NCBI GenBank assembly: GCA_029573975.1
Contig: JAKQBU010000445.1
Coordinates: 1 to 16,633, forward strand
Origin: Planctomycetota bacterium
Lineage (GTDB): Bacteria; Planctomycetota; Phycisphaerae; Sedimentisphaerales; SM23-30
Direction: 5' to 3'
Length of the DNA: 16,633 nucleotides
Shown: positions 6,801 through 14,148 of the stretch, one piece after another
How positions within the stretch are numbered: position 1 is the first letter of the stretch
Layout: the number at the start of each line of letters is the position of its first letter
Position numbers and translations under genes: made by a program
The notes under the pieces: generated by a model
Told to the model about the DNA's origin: nothing
Database searches by the model: none
Seen by the model: the letters and a program-made list of their open reading frames with translations, nothing else

Positions 6801-8414
6801 GGCCCGTGCCTGGGCCATGCGGCCCAGAAGGGCATCGGGTTTGGATTCGGCCGCCCGGCGGAGGGTAGCGACGGCACGGGGGGTATCACCGAGCAATTCA
6901 TAACCGCCGGTGACGACCAGCAGCATGACGGGGTCGTCGGGGTGGGCGGCCTTTACTTTCTCCAGGATTTCCCGAGCCAAATCCGGCTGGTCGGTTCGGA
7001 CCAGGCAGGTGACCAGGTACTCGACCGCCTGGGGCCGGTCCGGGTAATATTTATAGTAGGCATGGGCATCTTCCAGAGCCTGCTGATAGAAGCCGTCTTC
7101 GATCAGGCTGGCGGCCAGATAGCGACGGGCGGCTGCATGGTCGGGCTGCAGTTCGGTAACGCGGCGCATGGCCAGGCGGGCCAGTTCCTGTTTGCCCTGG
7201 GCCTGCACCGCCTGGGCATAGTTATAATGCGCTTCCGGCCAGTCGCGGAATTCTGCTTTCAGGGAAAACAGTTTGGTTTCTGCTTCGGCGGCCCGGCCGC
7301 GTCCCAGCAGCATTTTGGCCTCCAGCAGGCGGGCCTGGGCATGGCGGGGATTTTCCTTGAGGATGTCCCCGACATACTGTTCTGCCAGGTGCTCATCCCG
7401 CAGCATCAGGGCCAGCGAAGCCCGCTGGAGTTTCAACTGAAGCTCGGTGGGATATAGCGCCAGCAGTTTATCCAGTTCCTGCGCGGCCTGGCCAATCTTT
7501 TCTCGCTGGGCTTCCAGGGAGAAATCGTCCTGGCTGCTATCCTGGGAGTCGGGAAAAGCGGTTTCCAGGTCGTGGACTATCAGCGCGGAGGCGGCCAGCG
7601 GAGCCGGTTTTTCGGCAGATAATATTGCCGCCCGTGCGGCCTGGAGGGCCTCCGGGTTTTTCTGCTGAATGCACAATTGTACCAGCGTACCGGCGGCTTC
7701 GTCCCGTGAGGGATCGCGGGCCACCACGGCGAGCAGCATTTCGGTCGCATGGGCAAAGGCCTGCTGGGCCTGCTGTTTTTCCGTTTCCGCCAGTTTGGCA
7801 GCGGCCTTTCGTTTGTCCTCATCCCCGGTGGTAGCAGCCACTTCCTCGTCCTGACCGTATCGGCGAGAGAGCCGCAGATGGGCCTGTCCGATTTCCGACC
7901 AGTTCAGGCCGGCGGATTGCTGCTGCAAGAGAGTTATTTTCTCCTCGGCGGGGGCGATCTGTTGAAGCACTTCGTTTGCCTGGTTCAAATGGCCAATGCA
8001 GTTTTGGATGGCCGCTGCGTCCATCCGGGATTCGGTAGATGCCAAAGCCCGCTTGGCCGGCAGCGAATAGGTGTCCGACAGGGAAAGCAAGACGCGGCTT
8101 TCGTCCGGCTGGAAGCGGTCTTTTTCTTCCCGGAGCCGAGTCAGCAGTTTTCTGGCTTCCTCGTAGCGGCCGGCAAACATCTGGACCCGCGCCTGCTGGA
8201 AATAGCCCTGCCAGTCCTCCGGAAATTTGGCGATAAAGGTATTGGTCATAGCCAGAGCTCGGTCGAGATTTCCGGCCCGGATAGCCACTTCAATCCGGCT
8301 AAGCTGGCGGTAGGAGCGGTTGTGGCGGACATACAACGTGATGGCGGCCGCGATAGCGAGGATTATAGCCAGAATAACGACGATTAAAATGATTCTGCGT
8401 TTCATAGATTCCAT
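3804..8414 (-). CDS. Giant membrane-anchored tetratricopeptide-repeat protein (PrsT-like role)
   Basis: The protein has 1536 residues. A short basic start (MESMKRR) precedes one hydrophobic helix at about 8-28, and the rest is almost entirely helical TPR sequence to the C-terminus. Recurrent TPR signatures include YEEARKLL, 'HFALGQMYADTGRNFQALEEYREALRLD'-type units near the middle, and NRWEEAVACYRQAKDLQP and YESAVQTLRWAIKQLP later on. The topology implies an N-terminal inner-membrane anchor with a long superhelix in the periplasm. It resembles in architecture the TPR proteins (PrsT) encoded next to exosortases, but it is considerably longer than the roughly 900 residues typical of those. It carries no PEP-CTERM tail and ends IPAQQP. 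The start could instead be the in-frame ATG at 8405-8403, which has GGA four bases upstream; the first ATG has its purine run immediately adjacent. The gap to the exosortase stop is only 6 bp, so the two are surely cotranscribed. The role as scaffold for secretion or polymer assembly is inferred. Confidence 0.85.
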   Translation of the reverse strand: MESMKRRIILIVVILAIILAIAAAITLYVRHNRSYRQLSRIEVAIRAGNLDRALAMTNTFIAKFPEDWQGYFQQARVQMFAGRYEEARKLLTRLREEKDRFQPDESRVLLSLSDTYSLPAKRALASTESRMDAAAIQNCIGHLNQANEVLQQIAPAEEKITLLQQQSAGLNWSEIGQAHLRLSRRYGQDEEVAATTGDEDKRKAAAKLAETEKQQAQQAFAHATEMLLAVVARDPSRDEAAGTLVQLCIQQKNPEALQAARAAILSAEKPAPLAASALIVHDLETAFPDSQDSSQDDFSLEAQREKIGQAAQELDKLLALYPTELQLKLQRASLALMLRDEHLAEQYVGDILKENPRHAQARLLEAKMLLGRGRAAEAETKLFSLKAEFRDWPEAHYNYAQAVQAQGKQELARLAMRRVTELQPDHAAARRYLAASLIEDGFYQQALEDAHAYYKYYPDRPQAVEYLVTCLVRTDQPDLAREILEKVKAAHPDDPVMLLVVTGGYELLGDTPRAVATLRRAAESKPDALLGRMAQARALIRIDREAEAEKILLDELEKDPRQHRIHFALGQMYADTGRNFQALEEYREALRLDSNNDTYRLAIARIQMETGDLEECRQMLEQISSPSTQSQLMALQLKLIQEQTLPAVPTLEQIGIADRIGLAMTYLQSGQPEECIKICQTELTRKNDSIEIRTLLSQAYLALGQRDQCEEQYRILLQMGPRNLSNYLVLTRFLSQTNNPEEITKKLSVIPGAETYLIDLALGWLLEGQKKYPQAMESYRRAEKNIEAPQEVRSLATLFTARSLVSQGQIAPALELLNTIRQGKIGGESVDFIKIGLLLQAERPAEADAIAQNLSRTAGEQRDKVLFRKLIRYYQDRQQFDQAMALTEKEEQLFPQDPEPYLLRASVLEGQNRWEEAVACYRQAKDLQPNMFAIYRSLARALNRLQQPQQALEVLAELEKSGQSGWSAAMFEKGILFEEWGLQKQAIACYEALAASGYSSNPKLQLFLGRNFAILGEKTQARQMLEKIPEYSPDYVKAQLLLAWLTEDTDEKVERLRQVQARYPQDAAAAAEMMNTLLAENRPDEAVSVFSAFLQGHNRNQPLPDELRLPATRAFVQASDRPAAAALCADIAKQAAGQKPGQWSGQRSWRLLAILLYLDQQPDQAAELLTPAPESDFYDSVLGLCCAGRVNNENQIQARLARLEELDRQAAQNPNMRPVPLLYKICIRLAAGQNDLAQAELARFQNPRSLDCTIASELVSYSLAHPNRPEAVQLLMANTALDLGIPELGRQWALEVLHARPSCLWAAATASSFVADKAVMQKTLELLEPKDSLLAKTIEAKILLEEQEYEKAAALYGQIIAEGQDPGDLLLYQGIALENAGQLEKALEIYQNVWNETKNFMAANNAAYVMTLLYSENPEKLAEAQKMMEAVLQAMPNEPTVRDTAGWIDYLLGRYESAVQTLRWAIKQLPNSPEVHYHLAMAEQALNQTESAAWHWQAAVQIGQKMQKDGTAVTPVMADIIQKARAELDKIPAQQP

Positions 8415-8420
8415 CTCTTT

Positions 8421-10058
8421 CTAGGGTAAAACCCGGTTGATTTGCGGCATGCCCATGCGCAGGAATTCGCCGGCACGGGCCCGGGCCTGGGGGATTCCGG
8501 TTTCGACGGGGGTGGAGACCCGGATCAAGGCGCCGCTGGTATTGCGATTTCCTAATCCGTTGGCAAAAATAACGGCCTGCTGGAGCCAAAAACTGTCCGT
8601 GTATCTGCGGCCGCATTTATAGGTATAGAGATAGTAGGTTTGGCGGGAGCCGGCCTGGACCACCAGTTCCCGGCATGAAACGTCCCCAATATCTGGGATA
8701 CCGGTTACGGCCAGGGTATTTTTGTAAATGATGTTTTGGCCGCCGCCTTCCAGGCACAAATCGGGCGGGTGGGTGCCTTTTCGATTGTCTTTGCTGAAGA
8801 CCAGGCAGAAATCAACCGGTTCCCGTCCGGGCCGGGCATAGCGGCGCATGAGAGCGGCTTCCGTTTCCAGAACGACCAGCACCTGGGGGTCAAATTCGAC
8901 GATATAACTGTGCCAGTCCTCGTCCTGATAGCGGATTTGTTCCGGCAGGGCCCCGGCGAGGATGGCTTCGGTATAAACGGGGGGTATGGTTCGCTGGAAC
9001 CACCAACTGCCGGCCGCCATCAGAATCGCCGCCGCCACGGCCGCTCGGCTGTTTCGAGTCCGGATGGCATTCCAGAGAAGCGTCCCCTGCGGCGGATCGT
9101 TGCCGGAGCGGCGGACATCGGCAAACAAGGGGGATACGGGGATCGGCCTGCCGGCAAGAGCATACGCCCCCAGGATGAGCCGTTCCAGGCCGAAGAGCAG
9201 CAGAAACGACATGACCAGAATCATGAGTCCGGAGAAGTCATGAAACCAGCCGGTGGCGATTTCCACAGTCCACAGGTCCGCCACCACGATGAGGCTCAGG
9301 ATGCGCAGGGCGTTGCTGATAACCGCCACCGGGACTGACATGGCAAACAGAAAGATCCGCGTCAGCCCTTTCAGCCGGCAGATATAGGCATAGAGAGCTC
9401 CGAAGGCCATCACGCTGATCAGAGTCCGCAAGCCGTTGCAGATATTGGCGATGACCATGGATTTATCCCCCTCCAGGAATACGCGGTTGCTGGAGCGTTC
9501 GGCAATAATTCCGATCCAGTTGGCCATGGTCACCCCCCAGTCCGCGGCCAGGATTTTCAGCCGGAAGTTCATCTGGGCAATCGAGACCTCGGGCAGGGGA
9601 ACCATGAAGAATAAAAAGAAAATCGGAAACCAGAGCCGTCGAAAGGCGGTGGAACCCCACCCTACCAGCGTCAGGCCGGCCAGTACTCCGATGAAGGCAA
9701 AGCCGCTGGCAAAATTGATCCGGGCGAAGGCGGCGGTGAGGTGCAAAAGGATGGAACCGCCCAGCACCAGCCAGCCCAGCATGGGGCGGGGCCTGACGGG
9801 GATACGGGTGTAGCGAATCAGCAGATAGCCTATCAGTAAACTGACCAGCGGGACCAGGGGGGCATGGGTATAATAGCTTTCTGTCTTGGTAATCTGGTCG
9901 TAAAATCCGGAATTCAGACGGTTCCACCCCGGAAACCACCGCATCCACATTTCCGCAAAGGTGTTGGCAAAAGCGACTGCCAGAGCGGCCGCCAACAGAG
10001 TCCAGCCGGCCGCGGCCAGCCATTTGTTGTTGTCTGTGTTTTCGGTTTTTTCCTGCAT
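8421..10058 (-). CDS. Exosortase with fused C-terminal EpsI-type domain
   Basis: This is a polytopic inner-membrane cysteine transpeptidase predicted to cleave the PEP-CTERM tails of exported proteins. The 545 residues comprise an exosortase domain at about 12-300 with roughly eight hydrophobic helices, then a linker, another membrane helix at 338-354, and an EpsI/DUF3485-like extracytoplasmic domain at 360-545. All three exosortase catalytic positions are visible: Cys207 in NICNGLRTL, Arg252 in ISNALRIL and His273 in GWFHDFSGL. The EpsI hallmark appears as KGTHPPDLCLEGGGQ at 427-441. In many proteobacteria EpsI is a separate gene, so the fusion is notable but already known for some exosortase lineages. 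It heads the leftward operon and is divergent from the O-antigen ligase gene. The ATG at 10058 has only a distant GGA upstream. Because the neighbouring deacetylase is of the XrtA-linked type, the system resembles EPS-linked exosortases, but the subclass cannot be fixed by eye. Confidence 0.93.
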   Translation of the reverse strand: MQEKTENTDNNKWLAAAGWTLLAAALAVAFANTFAEMWMRWFPGWNRLNSGFYDQITKTESYYTHAPLVPLVSLLIGYLLIRYTRIPVRPRPMLGWLVLGGSILLHLTAAFARINFASGFAFIGVLAGLTLVGWGSTAFRRLWFPIFFLFFMVPLPEVSIAQMNFRLKILAADWGVTMANWIGIIAERSSNRVFLEGDKSMVIANICNGLRTLISVMAFGALYAYICRLKGLTRIFLFAMSVPVAVISNALRILSLIVVADLWTVEIATGWFHDFSGLMILVMSFLLLFGLERLILGAYALAGRPIPVSPLFADVRRSGNDPPQGTLLWNAIRTRNSRAAVAAAILMAAGSWWFQRTIPPVYTEAILAGALPEQIRYQDEDWHSYIVEFDPQVLVVLETEAALMRRYARPGREPVDFCLVFSKDNRKGTHPPDLCLEGGGQNIIYKNTLAVTGIPDIGDVSCRELVVQAGSRQTYYLYTYKCGRRYTDSFWLQQAVIFANGLGNRNTSGALIRVSTPVETGIPQARARAGEFLRMGMPQINRVLP

Positions 10059-10322
10059 TTTCAGAGATAATCCTAATTGAACACCGGCAATGCCAGCCTA
10101 AGGCGTTTATTTACAAGAAGTTACAGTCAAACCAAAAATCCGCCTGCCTTTGGAGGAGCGGTACTGATTATAAGCGGCCTCTGGTTTAAATTCCATTGAA
10201 TTCTTTCAGGCTGGTGAAACACCGTATCCGGCAAACGCCTGGTTACTTTTTGTATCTTTATCGGCATTTTGTCTATTCTGATGTTGCAGTAATTTGTTGA
10301 ACAGATTTCCGTTGGCATCATC

Positions 10323-10350
10323 GTCAAAAGCCCATGAGAAATGCGGGTTA
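10323..10350. repeat. Solo copy of the 28-bp repeat end
   Basis: This stretch aligns with 2888-2915, the right end of the element at 2664-2915, over 28 bases without gaps and with 24 identities (GTCAAAA.CCC.TGA.AAATGCGGG.TA). It also matches the inverted left end (2691-2664) at 20 of 28. All three copies end in TA on the same side. No opposite-orientation end is visible nearby, so this is a solitary end, a decayed element, or a shorter repeat that the larger element has acquired. Weak similarity may continue upstream from a shared GAACAG (10299-10304 and about 2862). Confidence 0.65.
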
Positions 10351-10420
10351 AAATAATAAGGAATGGAATTTTTGACGATAACGATGTACAGTATTGCCGA
10401 CGCAGGATTTACGAAGAGTC

Positions 10421-10424
10421 AGGA
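10421..10424 (+). promoter_or_regulatory. Ribosome binding site fixing the start of the O-antigen-ligase-like gene
   Basis: AGGA lies 5 bases before the ATG at 10430. The same frame can be extended to a TTG at 10394, but that codon has no comparable site. It would also add a charged 12-residue stretch ahead of the first membrane helix. The downstream ATG is therefore preferred. Confidence 0.7.
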
Positions 10425-10429
10425 TAACC

Positions 10430-11782
10430 ATGAGTATAAAGACGATACTATTCGCTCTCTATTTCTTATTTTGCAGCGGGGGCGCCCTGTTTGTGCCGCT
10501 GCTGGGGATCCTGGGCTATATTCTGCATTATAATCTGGGGCCGGAAACGAAATGGTGGGCGAGTCCTCTGAATTCACTGAATATCCGTTATGCATATACG
10601 CTGGCGGCGGTGACGGCTATCGGGATGGTATTGCACTGGGGGAAGCTTCATTTTGGGAAATCTCTGCTTTTGCGGCAGGAAAAACTTCTGCTGCTGTTTC
10701 TGGGGGTTGTGTGGCTTTCGGTATGGATCGGGCCGGACACGGTTGAACGATATACGATTGTGGATCACCCCTCGGTTAAGATGATTAAAATTGTCATCAT
10801 AACGCTGATGATGACTCATATTATTACGAATCTTAAACATCTGGATCTGGTTTTCTGGGTTTTTATAGTTGGTGCGGTTATTCTCGGATGGCAGGCCAAA
10901 ACGACTCCCCGATCCGCTTTCGCATCGGGCCGGCTGGAAAATGTGGGGGGGCCGGATTTTGCCGAATCCAATTTTTTGGCGGCGTACCTTGCCGCTCTCT
11001 TGCCGCTTGTGGCGGTCCAGTTTTTACGAAGCGGCTGGCCGGGGAAATTGCTGTCGCTGGTGACGGGGGTATTGGTGGTCAATACCATTGTTCTGACCCG
11101 CAGCCGGGGAGCGGTGGTAGGCATGGCCGCCGGTGTGGTTTTTGCCATGTTTTCCGCGCCGAAAAAGTATCGCGGTATCATTGGCCTGGGTTTGGTGGTT
11201 TTTGCGGCGGGAGGATATTATCTGACGGATCCGCAATTCCGGGAACGCACTTCCACCATTACCCGCAGTGAAGAGCAGCGGGATAGCTCTGCCCAGAGCC
11301 GGATTGAGTTAACACGTGCGTCGCTGCGGATCCTAAGCGATCATCCGCTGGGGATCGGGGCGGGCAACTTTTACCAGACGATCGGCCGGTACAATGAGAA
11401 TTTAGCCGGTAAGGACGCTCATAATACCTATTTGCGCTGTGGAACGGAATTGGGCCTGCAAGGCATCCTTTTGTTTGGCTTTATCATTTTTCATGTTTTC
11501 TGGCAGCTCCGGCGAGATAGCAAACGTATCCGGAATCTTCCGGCCGGTCCCGTTCACGATAGTCTGGTACTGCTGGGTTTTTCGCTGACCATCAGCGTTG
11601 TGATTCTGTTGGGATGCTGTTTAACGGTATCTTTGCTGTACGTGGAGTTTACCTGGTGGTTGTTGTGCCTGCCGATCTGTCTGACACGAGTGATTGACAA
11701 TCTGGAAGCGGAATTGCCTGCCGAACCGGTCCCGGCTGGCAACCCTGCAAAACCTTTTGAGCCAAAACATGAACCAGTTTAA
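10430..11782 (+). CDS. O-antigen ligase/polymerase family membrane protein (Wzy/WaaL-like)
   Basis: This polytopic inner-membrane protein of 450 residues is predicted to polymerise lipid-linked glycan repeat units or transfer glycan to an acceptor. About ten or more hydrophobic helices are visible, starting with one at 5-32. The conserved family region contains GGPDFAESNFLAAYLAALLP at about 173-192, TRSRGAVVG at 223-231, and the large extracytoplasmic loop with SRIELTRASLRILSDHPLGI. It ends at KDAHNTYLRCGTELGLQG at 328-345, where His331 is the conserved Wzy_C position. The N-terminus, with an ALFVPLLGI run and a long segment before the next helices, recalls the exosortase-system-associated O-glycosylation ligases. 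Polymerase, ligase and O-glycosylation roles cannot be told apart by sequence reading alone. It starts the rightward operon, and its last 14 bp overlap the next gene, pointing to translational coupling. Confidence 0.87.
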   Translation: MSIKTILFALYFLFCSGGALFVPLLGILGYILHYNLGPETKWWASPLNSLNIRYAYTLAAVTAIGMVLHWGKLHFGKSLLLRQEKLLLLFLGVVWLSVWIGPDTVERYTIVDHPSVKMIKIVIITLMMTHIITNLKHLDLVFWVFIVGAVILGWQAKTTPRSAFASGRLENVGGPDFAESNFLAAYLAALLPLVAVQFLRSGWPGKLLSLVTGVLVVNTIVLTRSRGAVVGMAAGVVFAMFSAPKKYRGIIGLGLVVFAAGGYYLTDPQFRERTSTITRSEEQRDSSAQSRIELTRASLRILSDHPLGIGAGNFYQTIGRYNENLAGKDAHNTYLRCGTELGLQGILLFGFIIFHVFWQLRRDSKRIRNLPAGPVHDSLVLLGFSLTISVVILLGCCLTVSLLYVEFTWWLLCLPICLTRVIDNLEAELPAEPVPAGNPAKPFEPKHEPV

Positions 11783-12941
11783 CCATCAGCCCAGAAACAC
11801 GGCTGTCCGGCGCATCGCCATGGTGATTACCGAGCTGCGTCTGGGCGGTGCGGAGCGGATTGTCGTCCATCTGGCCCGTTCGTTTGCCGGGCAAGGGGCC
11901 GCGGTTCAGGTTGTCTGCCTCCAGGAGAAAGGATGTCTGGCCCGGGAACTGGAAGATACCTCCGTCGGGGTAACCGCCCTGCACAGCCATCGGGGCTATG
12001 ATGTGCCTGCTTTGTGCCGGCTGGCCGCCCTCTTTCGCGATTTCCGACCTTCGGTGGTAAATGTCCACGATTATGCCTCGTTTCCATATGCGGCCCTGGC
12101 CCAGGGTATTTTTCCTTGCTGTCCGCTGGTCTTTTCCGCACATGGCCTTTTGTATGAGGGGTTTGAAAGGCTTCGGCTTCGTTATCGCCTCAGCCGTCGG
12201 CGACTGGCGGCTCTAACGGCGGTTTCCGACCAGGTGGCCCAGCGCCATCGGCAGCATCTGGATTGGAAGGGTCTGGTCGAGATTATTCCCAACGGAGTGC
12301 CGGAGCACACTCCCTGCCCGCAGGCGAGAAATCGCATTCGCAGCGAATGGAATATTTCCGCTGGGACGTTTGTTTTTCTGGCGGCGGGGAATGCCCGGCC
12401 CGAAAAGGCCTTTGAGGATCTGCTGGAGGCCGCGGCTCGGCTGGCGGGAAGCGGCACCAATCCTCCTTTCGAGGTATGGATTGCCGGCTATCTGTCGGAA
12501 ACGGCATATTGCCGGGAACTGCTGGCCTTGCAGGATCGTTTGCAGTTGAAAAATCGGGTACGGTTTCTGGGCGCCCGTGACGACATGGTTTCCCTGTATT
12601 CCGCGGCCGATGGGTTTGTTCTTTCCAGCCGCAGCGAGGGTTTGCCTTTGGTTTTGCTGGAGGCGATGATGGCGGGTCTGCCCCTGATTGCCACGCGGGT
12701 GGGCGGGGTTCCGGCGGTGGTGAAAGAAGGAGTGGGGCTGCTGGTGGACCCGGCCGCGCCGCAGCAGCTTGCGGAAGCCATGCAGACCGTATTGACGAAT
12801 AGGCCGCTGGGGACGGCCATGGGGGAAAAGGCGGCGCAGTATTCGCGGGCCAACTACAGTCTGGAGCGGATGGCCGCGAATTATCTGCGGTTTTTCGATA
12901 GTATCACAGGCCAAAACCAGCGAAACAGGACGGGTCCATAA
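11769..12941 (+). CDS. Glycosyltransferase family 4 (GT-B), first of two
   Basis: This is a cytoplasmic or membrane-associated GT-B glycosyltransferase of 390 residues that transfers a sugar from a nucleotide donor to a growing glycan. The N-terminal acceptor-domain signature ELRLGGAER is at 22-30, IIPNGV at 172-177 opens the linker, and GNARPEKAFEDLLEA at 207-221 is the phosphate-binding area. The GT4 donor motif SEGLPLVLLEAMMAG is at 289-303, with the E-x7-E pair at Glu290 and Glu298. The ATG at 11769 was chosen because upstream in-frame sequence (to TTG 11694) lies wholly inside the previous gene and has no family similarity. A later ATG at 11820 would remove a non-conserved tail of 17 residues and cannot be excluded. 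The start overlaps the preceding stop by 14 bp. Donor and acceptor sugars cannot be predicted. Confidence 0.9.
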   Translation: MNQFNHQPRNTAVRRIAMVITELRLGGAERIVVHLARSFAGQGAAVQVVCLQEKGCLARELEDTSVGVTALHSHRGYDVPALCRLAALFRDFRPSVVNVHDYASFPYAALAQGIFPCCPLVFSAHGLLYEGFERLRLRYRLSRRRLAALTAVSDQVAQRHRQHLDWKGLVEIIPNGVPEHTPCPQARNRIRSEWNISAGTFVFLAAGNARPEKAFEDLLEAAARLAGSGTNPPFEVWIAGYLSETAYCRELLALQDRLQLKNRVRFLGARDDMVSLYSAADGFVLSSRSEGLPLVLLEAMMAGLPLIATRVGGVPAVVKEGVGLLVDPAAPQQLAEAMQTVLTNRPLGTAMGEKAAQYSRANYSLERMAANYLRFFDSITGQNQRNRTGP

Positions 12942-12942
12942 G

Positions 12943-14148
12943 TTGAAAGTGTTATCCTTTTCCTATTGTTTTCCGAATGCCGTGCAGCCTGCCTGGGGGA
13001 TGTTCGTGAAGCAGCGGCTGGCGGCCCTGTCGCAGATTATGGATTTACAGGCCGTTTCTCCAGTCCCCTATTTTCCTCTGCTGGCGCCGTTTCGTCGTTT
13101 TCCGGCTGCCGGTTCGGAACGGCTGGACGGCCTGACGGTTCACCGGCCCCGGTTTTTTTACATCCCCGGCGTTTTGAAATCCTGGGATGGCCGGTGGTAC
13201 GCCCGGGGGCTGAACGGCTGGCTGAGAAATCTGATTCGGGATTTTCAACCGGACCTGCTCGATGCCCATTTTATCTGGCCCGACGGGGTGGGAGTTTCCC
13301 GGCTGGCCCGGTTTTTTGGCCTGCCCTATGTGATTACCCAGCGCGGGAAAGTTTATCCCTGTCTGGAAGTGCCCTCCCAGCGGCGCCAGTGCGCTGAGGC
13401 CCTGCAAAACGCCGCCGCGGTAATCAATGTTTCCGGGGAACTAGCCGATATTGCCCGCCGACTGGGCACTGCTGCTGAGCGGATTCATGTGATTCCCAAT
13501 GGGGTGGATACCGTCCGGTTTCGGCCGCGCGATAAAAAAACCAGCCGTTTGCAACTTGGTTTGCCGGAGGATGGCCGGCTGATCGTGACTGTGGCCCATC
13601 TGGGGCCTCGCAAAGGCCACTGGGAAACGGTGCGAGCCTTGTCCCGGCTGAGCGGGGATGTTCGCCTGGTTATCGTCGGGGGGGATATGCAGGGCGGCAA
13701 AAACGAACGGGCGCTGCGAAATTATATCGACGGACTTCATCTGACGGATCGGGTTTTTTTGCCCGGCGCGCAGCCGTATGACAAAATCCCGCTTTATTTC
13801 AACGCCGCCGATGTCAGCGCCCTGGCGTCGTATCGTGAGGGCTGTCCCAATGTCGTGCTGGAAAGTCTGGCCAGCGGCACACCGGTGGTCGCCAGCCGGG
13901 TGGGGGCGGTTCCGGATATCCTGCCGGTGCCTGAATACGGACGGATCATTCCCCCGTGCGATGCCGAGACACTCACCGGAGCCCTGCAGGAGGTTCTTGA
14001 GGCCGAATGGCTGCCGGAAAAAATCGCGCATTGCCCTGCCGTTCAATCCTGGGACAGTGTGGCCCGGGAAGTAGAGAAAGTTTTTGTCCGTGTCTTGAAT
14101 CCTTCCCCTTCCTCCGGAAAATACCATGAAATTACTCAAAGCTCCTAA
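12943..14148 (+). CDS. Glycosyltransferase family 4 (GT-B), second of two
   Basis: This 401-residue GT-B enzyme of the GT4 family differs clearly from its upstream neighbour. It opens with MKVLSFSYCFPNAVQPAWGM (1-20) and FVKQRLAAL. That N-terminus, with 'FPN...P..G.FV..RL..L', is typical of exosortase/EPS-cluster glycosyltransferases. Other signatures are DAHFIWPDGVG at 107-117, IPNGVDTVRF at 184-193, HLGPRKGHW at 219-227 and EGCPNVVLESLASGTPVVAS at 299-318 with Glu299 and Glu307. Translation appears to begin at TTG 12943, one base after the previous stop, because conserved sequence starts at once and no ATG is available. An AGGA lies about 12 bases upstream, longer than ideal. Coupling to the upstream gene probably aids initiation. 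The sugar specificity is unknown. Confidence 0.9.
   Translation: MKVLSFSYCFPNAVQPAWGMFVKQRLAALSQIMDLQAVSPVPYFPLLAPFRRFPAAGSERLDGLTVHRPRFFYIPGVLKSWDGRWYARGLNGWLRNLIRDFQPDLLDAHFIWPDGVGVSRLARFFGLPYVITQRGKVYPCLEVPSQRRQCAEALQNAAAVINVSGELADIARRLGTAAERIHVIPNGVDTVRFRPRDKKTSRLQLGLPEDGRLIVTVAHLGPRKGHWETVRALSRLSGDVRLVIVGGDMQGGKNERALRNYIDGLHLTDRVFLPGAQPYDKIPLYFNAADVSALASYREGCPNVVLESLASGTPVVASRVGAVPDILPVPEYGRIIPPCDAETLTGALQEVLEAEWLPEKIAHCPAVQSWDSVAREVEKVFVRVLNPSPSSGKYHEITQSS

Larger units (their letters stand above)
10059..10429. promoter_or_regulatory. Divergent intergenic region between the exosortase operon and the O-antigen-ligase operon
   Basis: These 371 bp separate two diverging operons, so both promoters should lie here. 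The stretch is visibly richer in A/T than its flanks. I see no convincing -35/-10 pair on either strand: TTGACG at 10372-10377 has no matching -10 at normal spacing. There is also no clear sigma-54 site with paired GG and GC at -24/-12. A small hairpin (GGTG-AAA-CACC) lies within it, and the repeat end at 10323-10350 occupies its right part. No credible short gene is present. Confidence 0.45.

Noticed and set aside
10127..10327. A 66-codon minus-strand frame in the divergent intergenic region
   Set aside because: It has no plausible ribosome binding site, no recognisable domain, and its 5' end touches the repeat end. I describe the stretch as regulatory/intergenic instead.
10372..10400. Possible sigma-70 promoter from TTGACG upstream of the ligase gene
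   Set aside because: No -10-like hexamer lies at 16-18 bp spacing, so the box alone is not sufficient.
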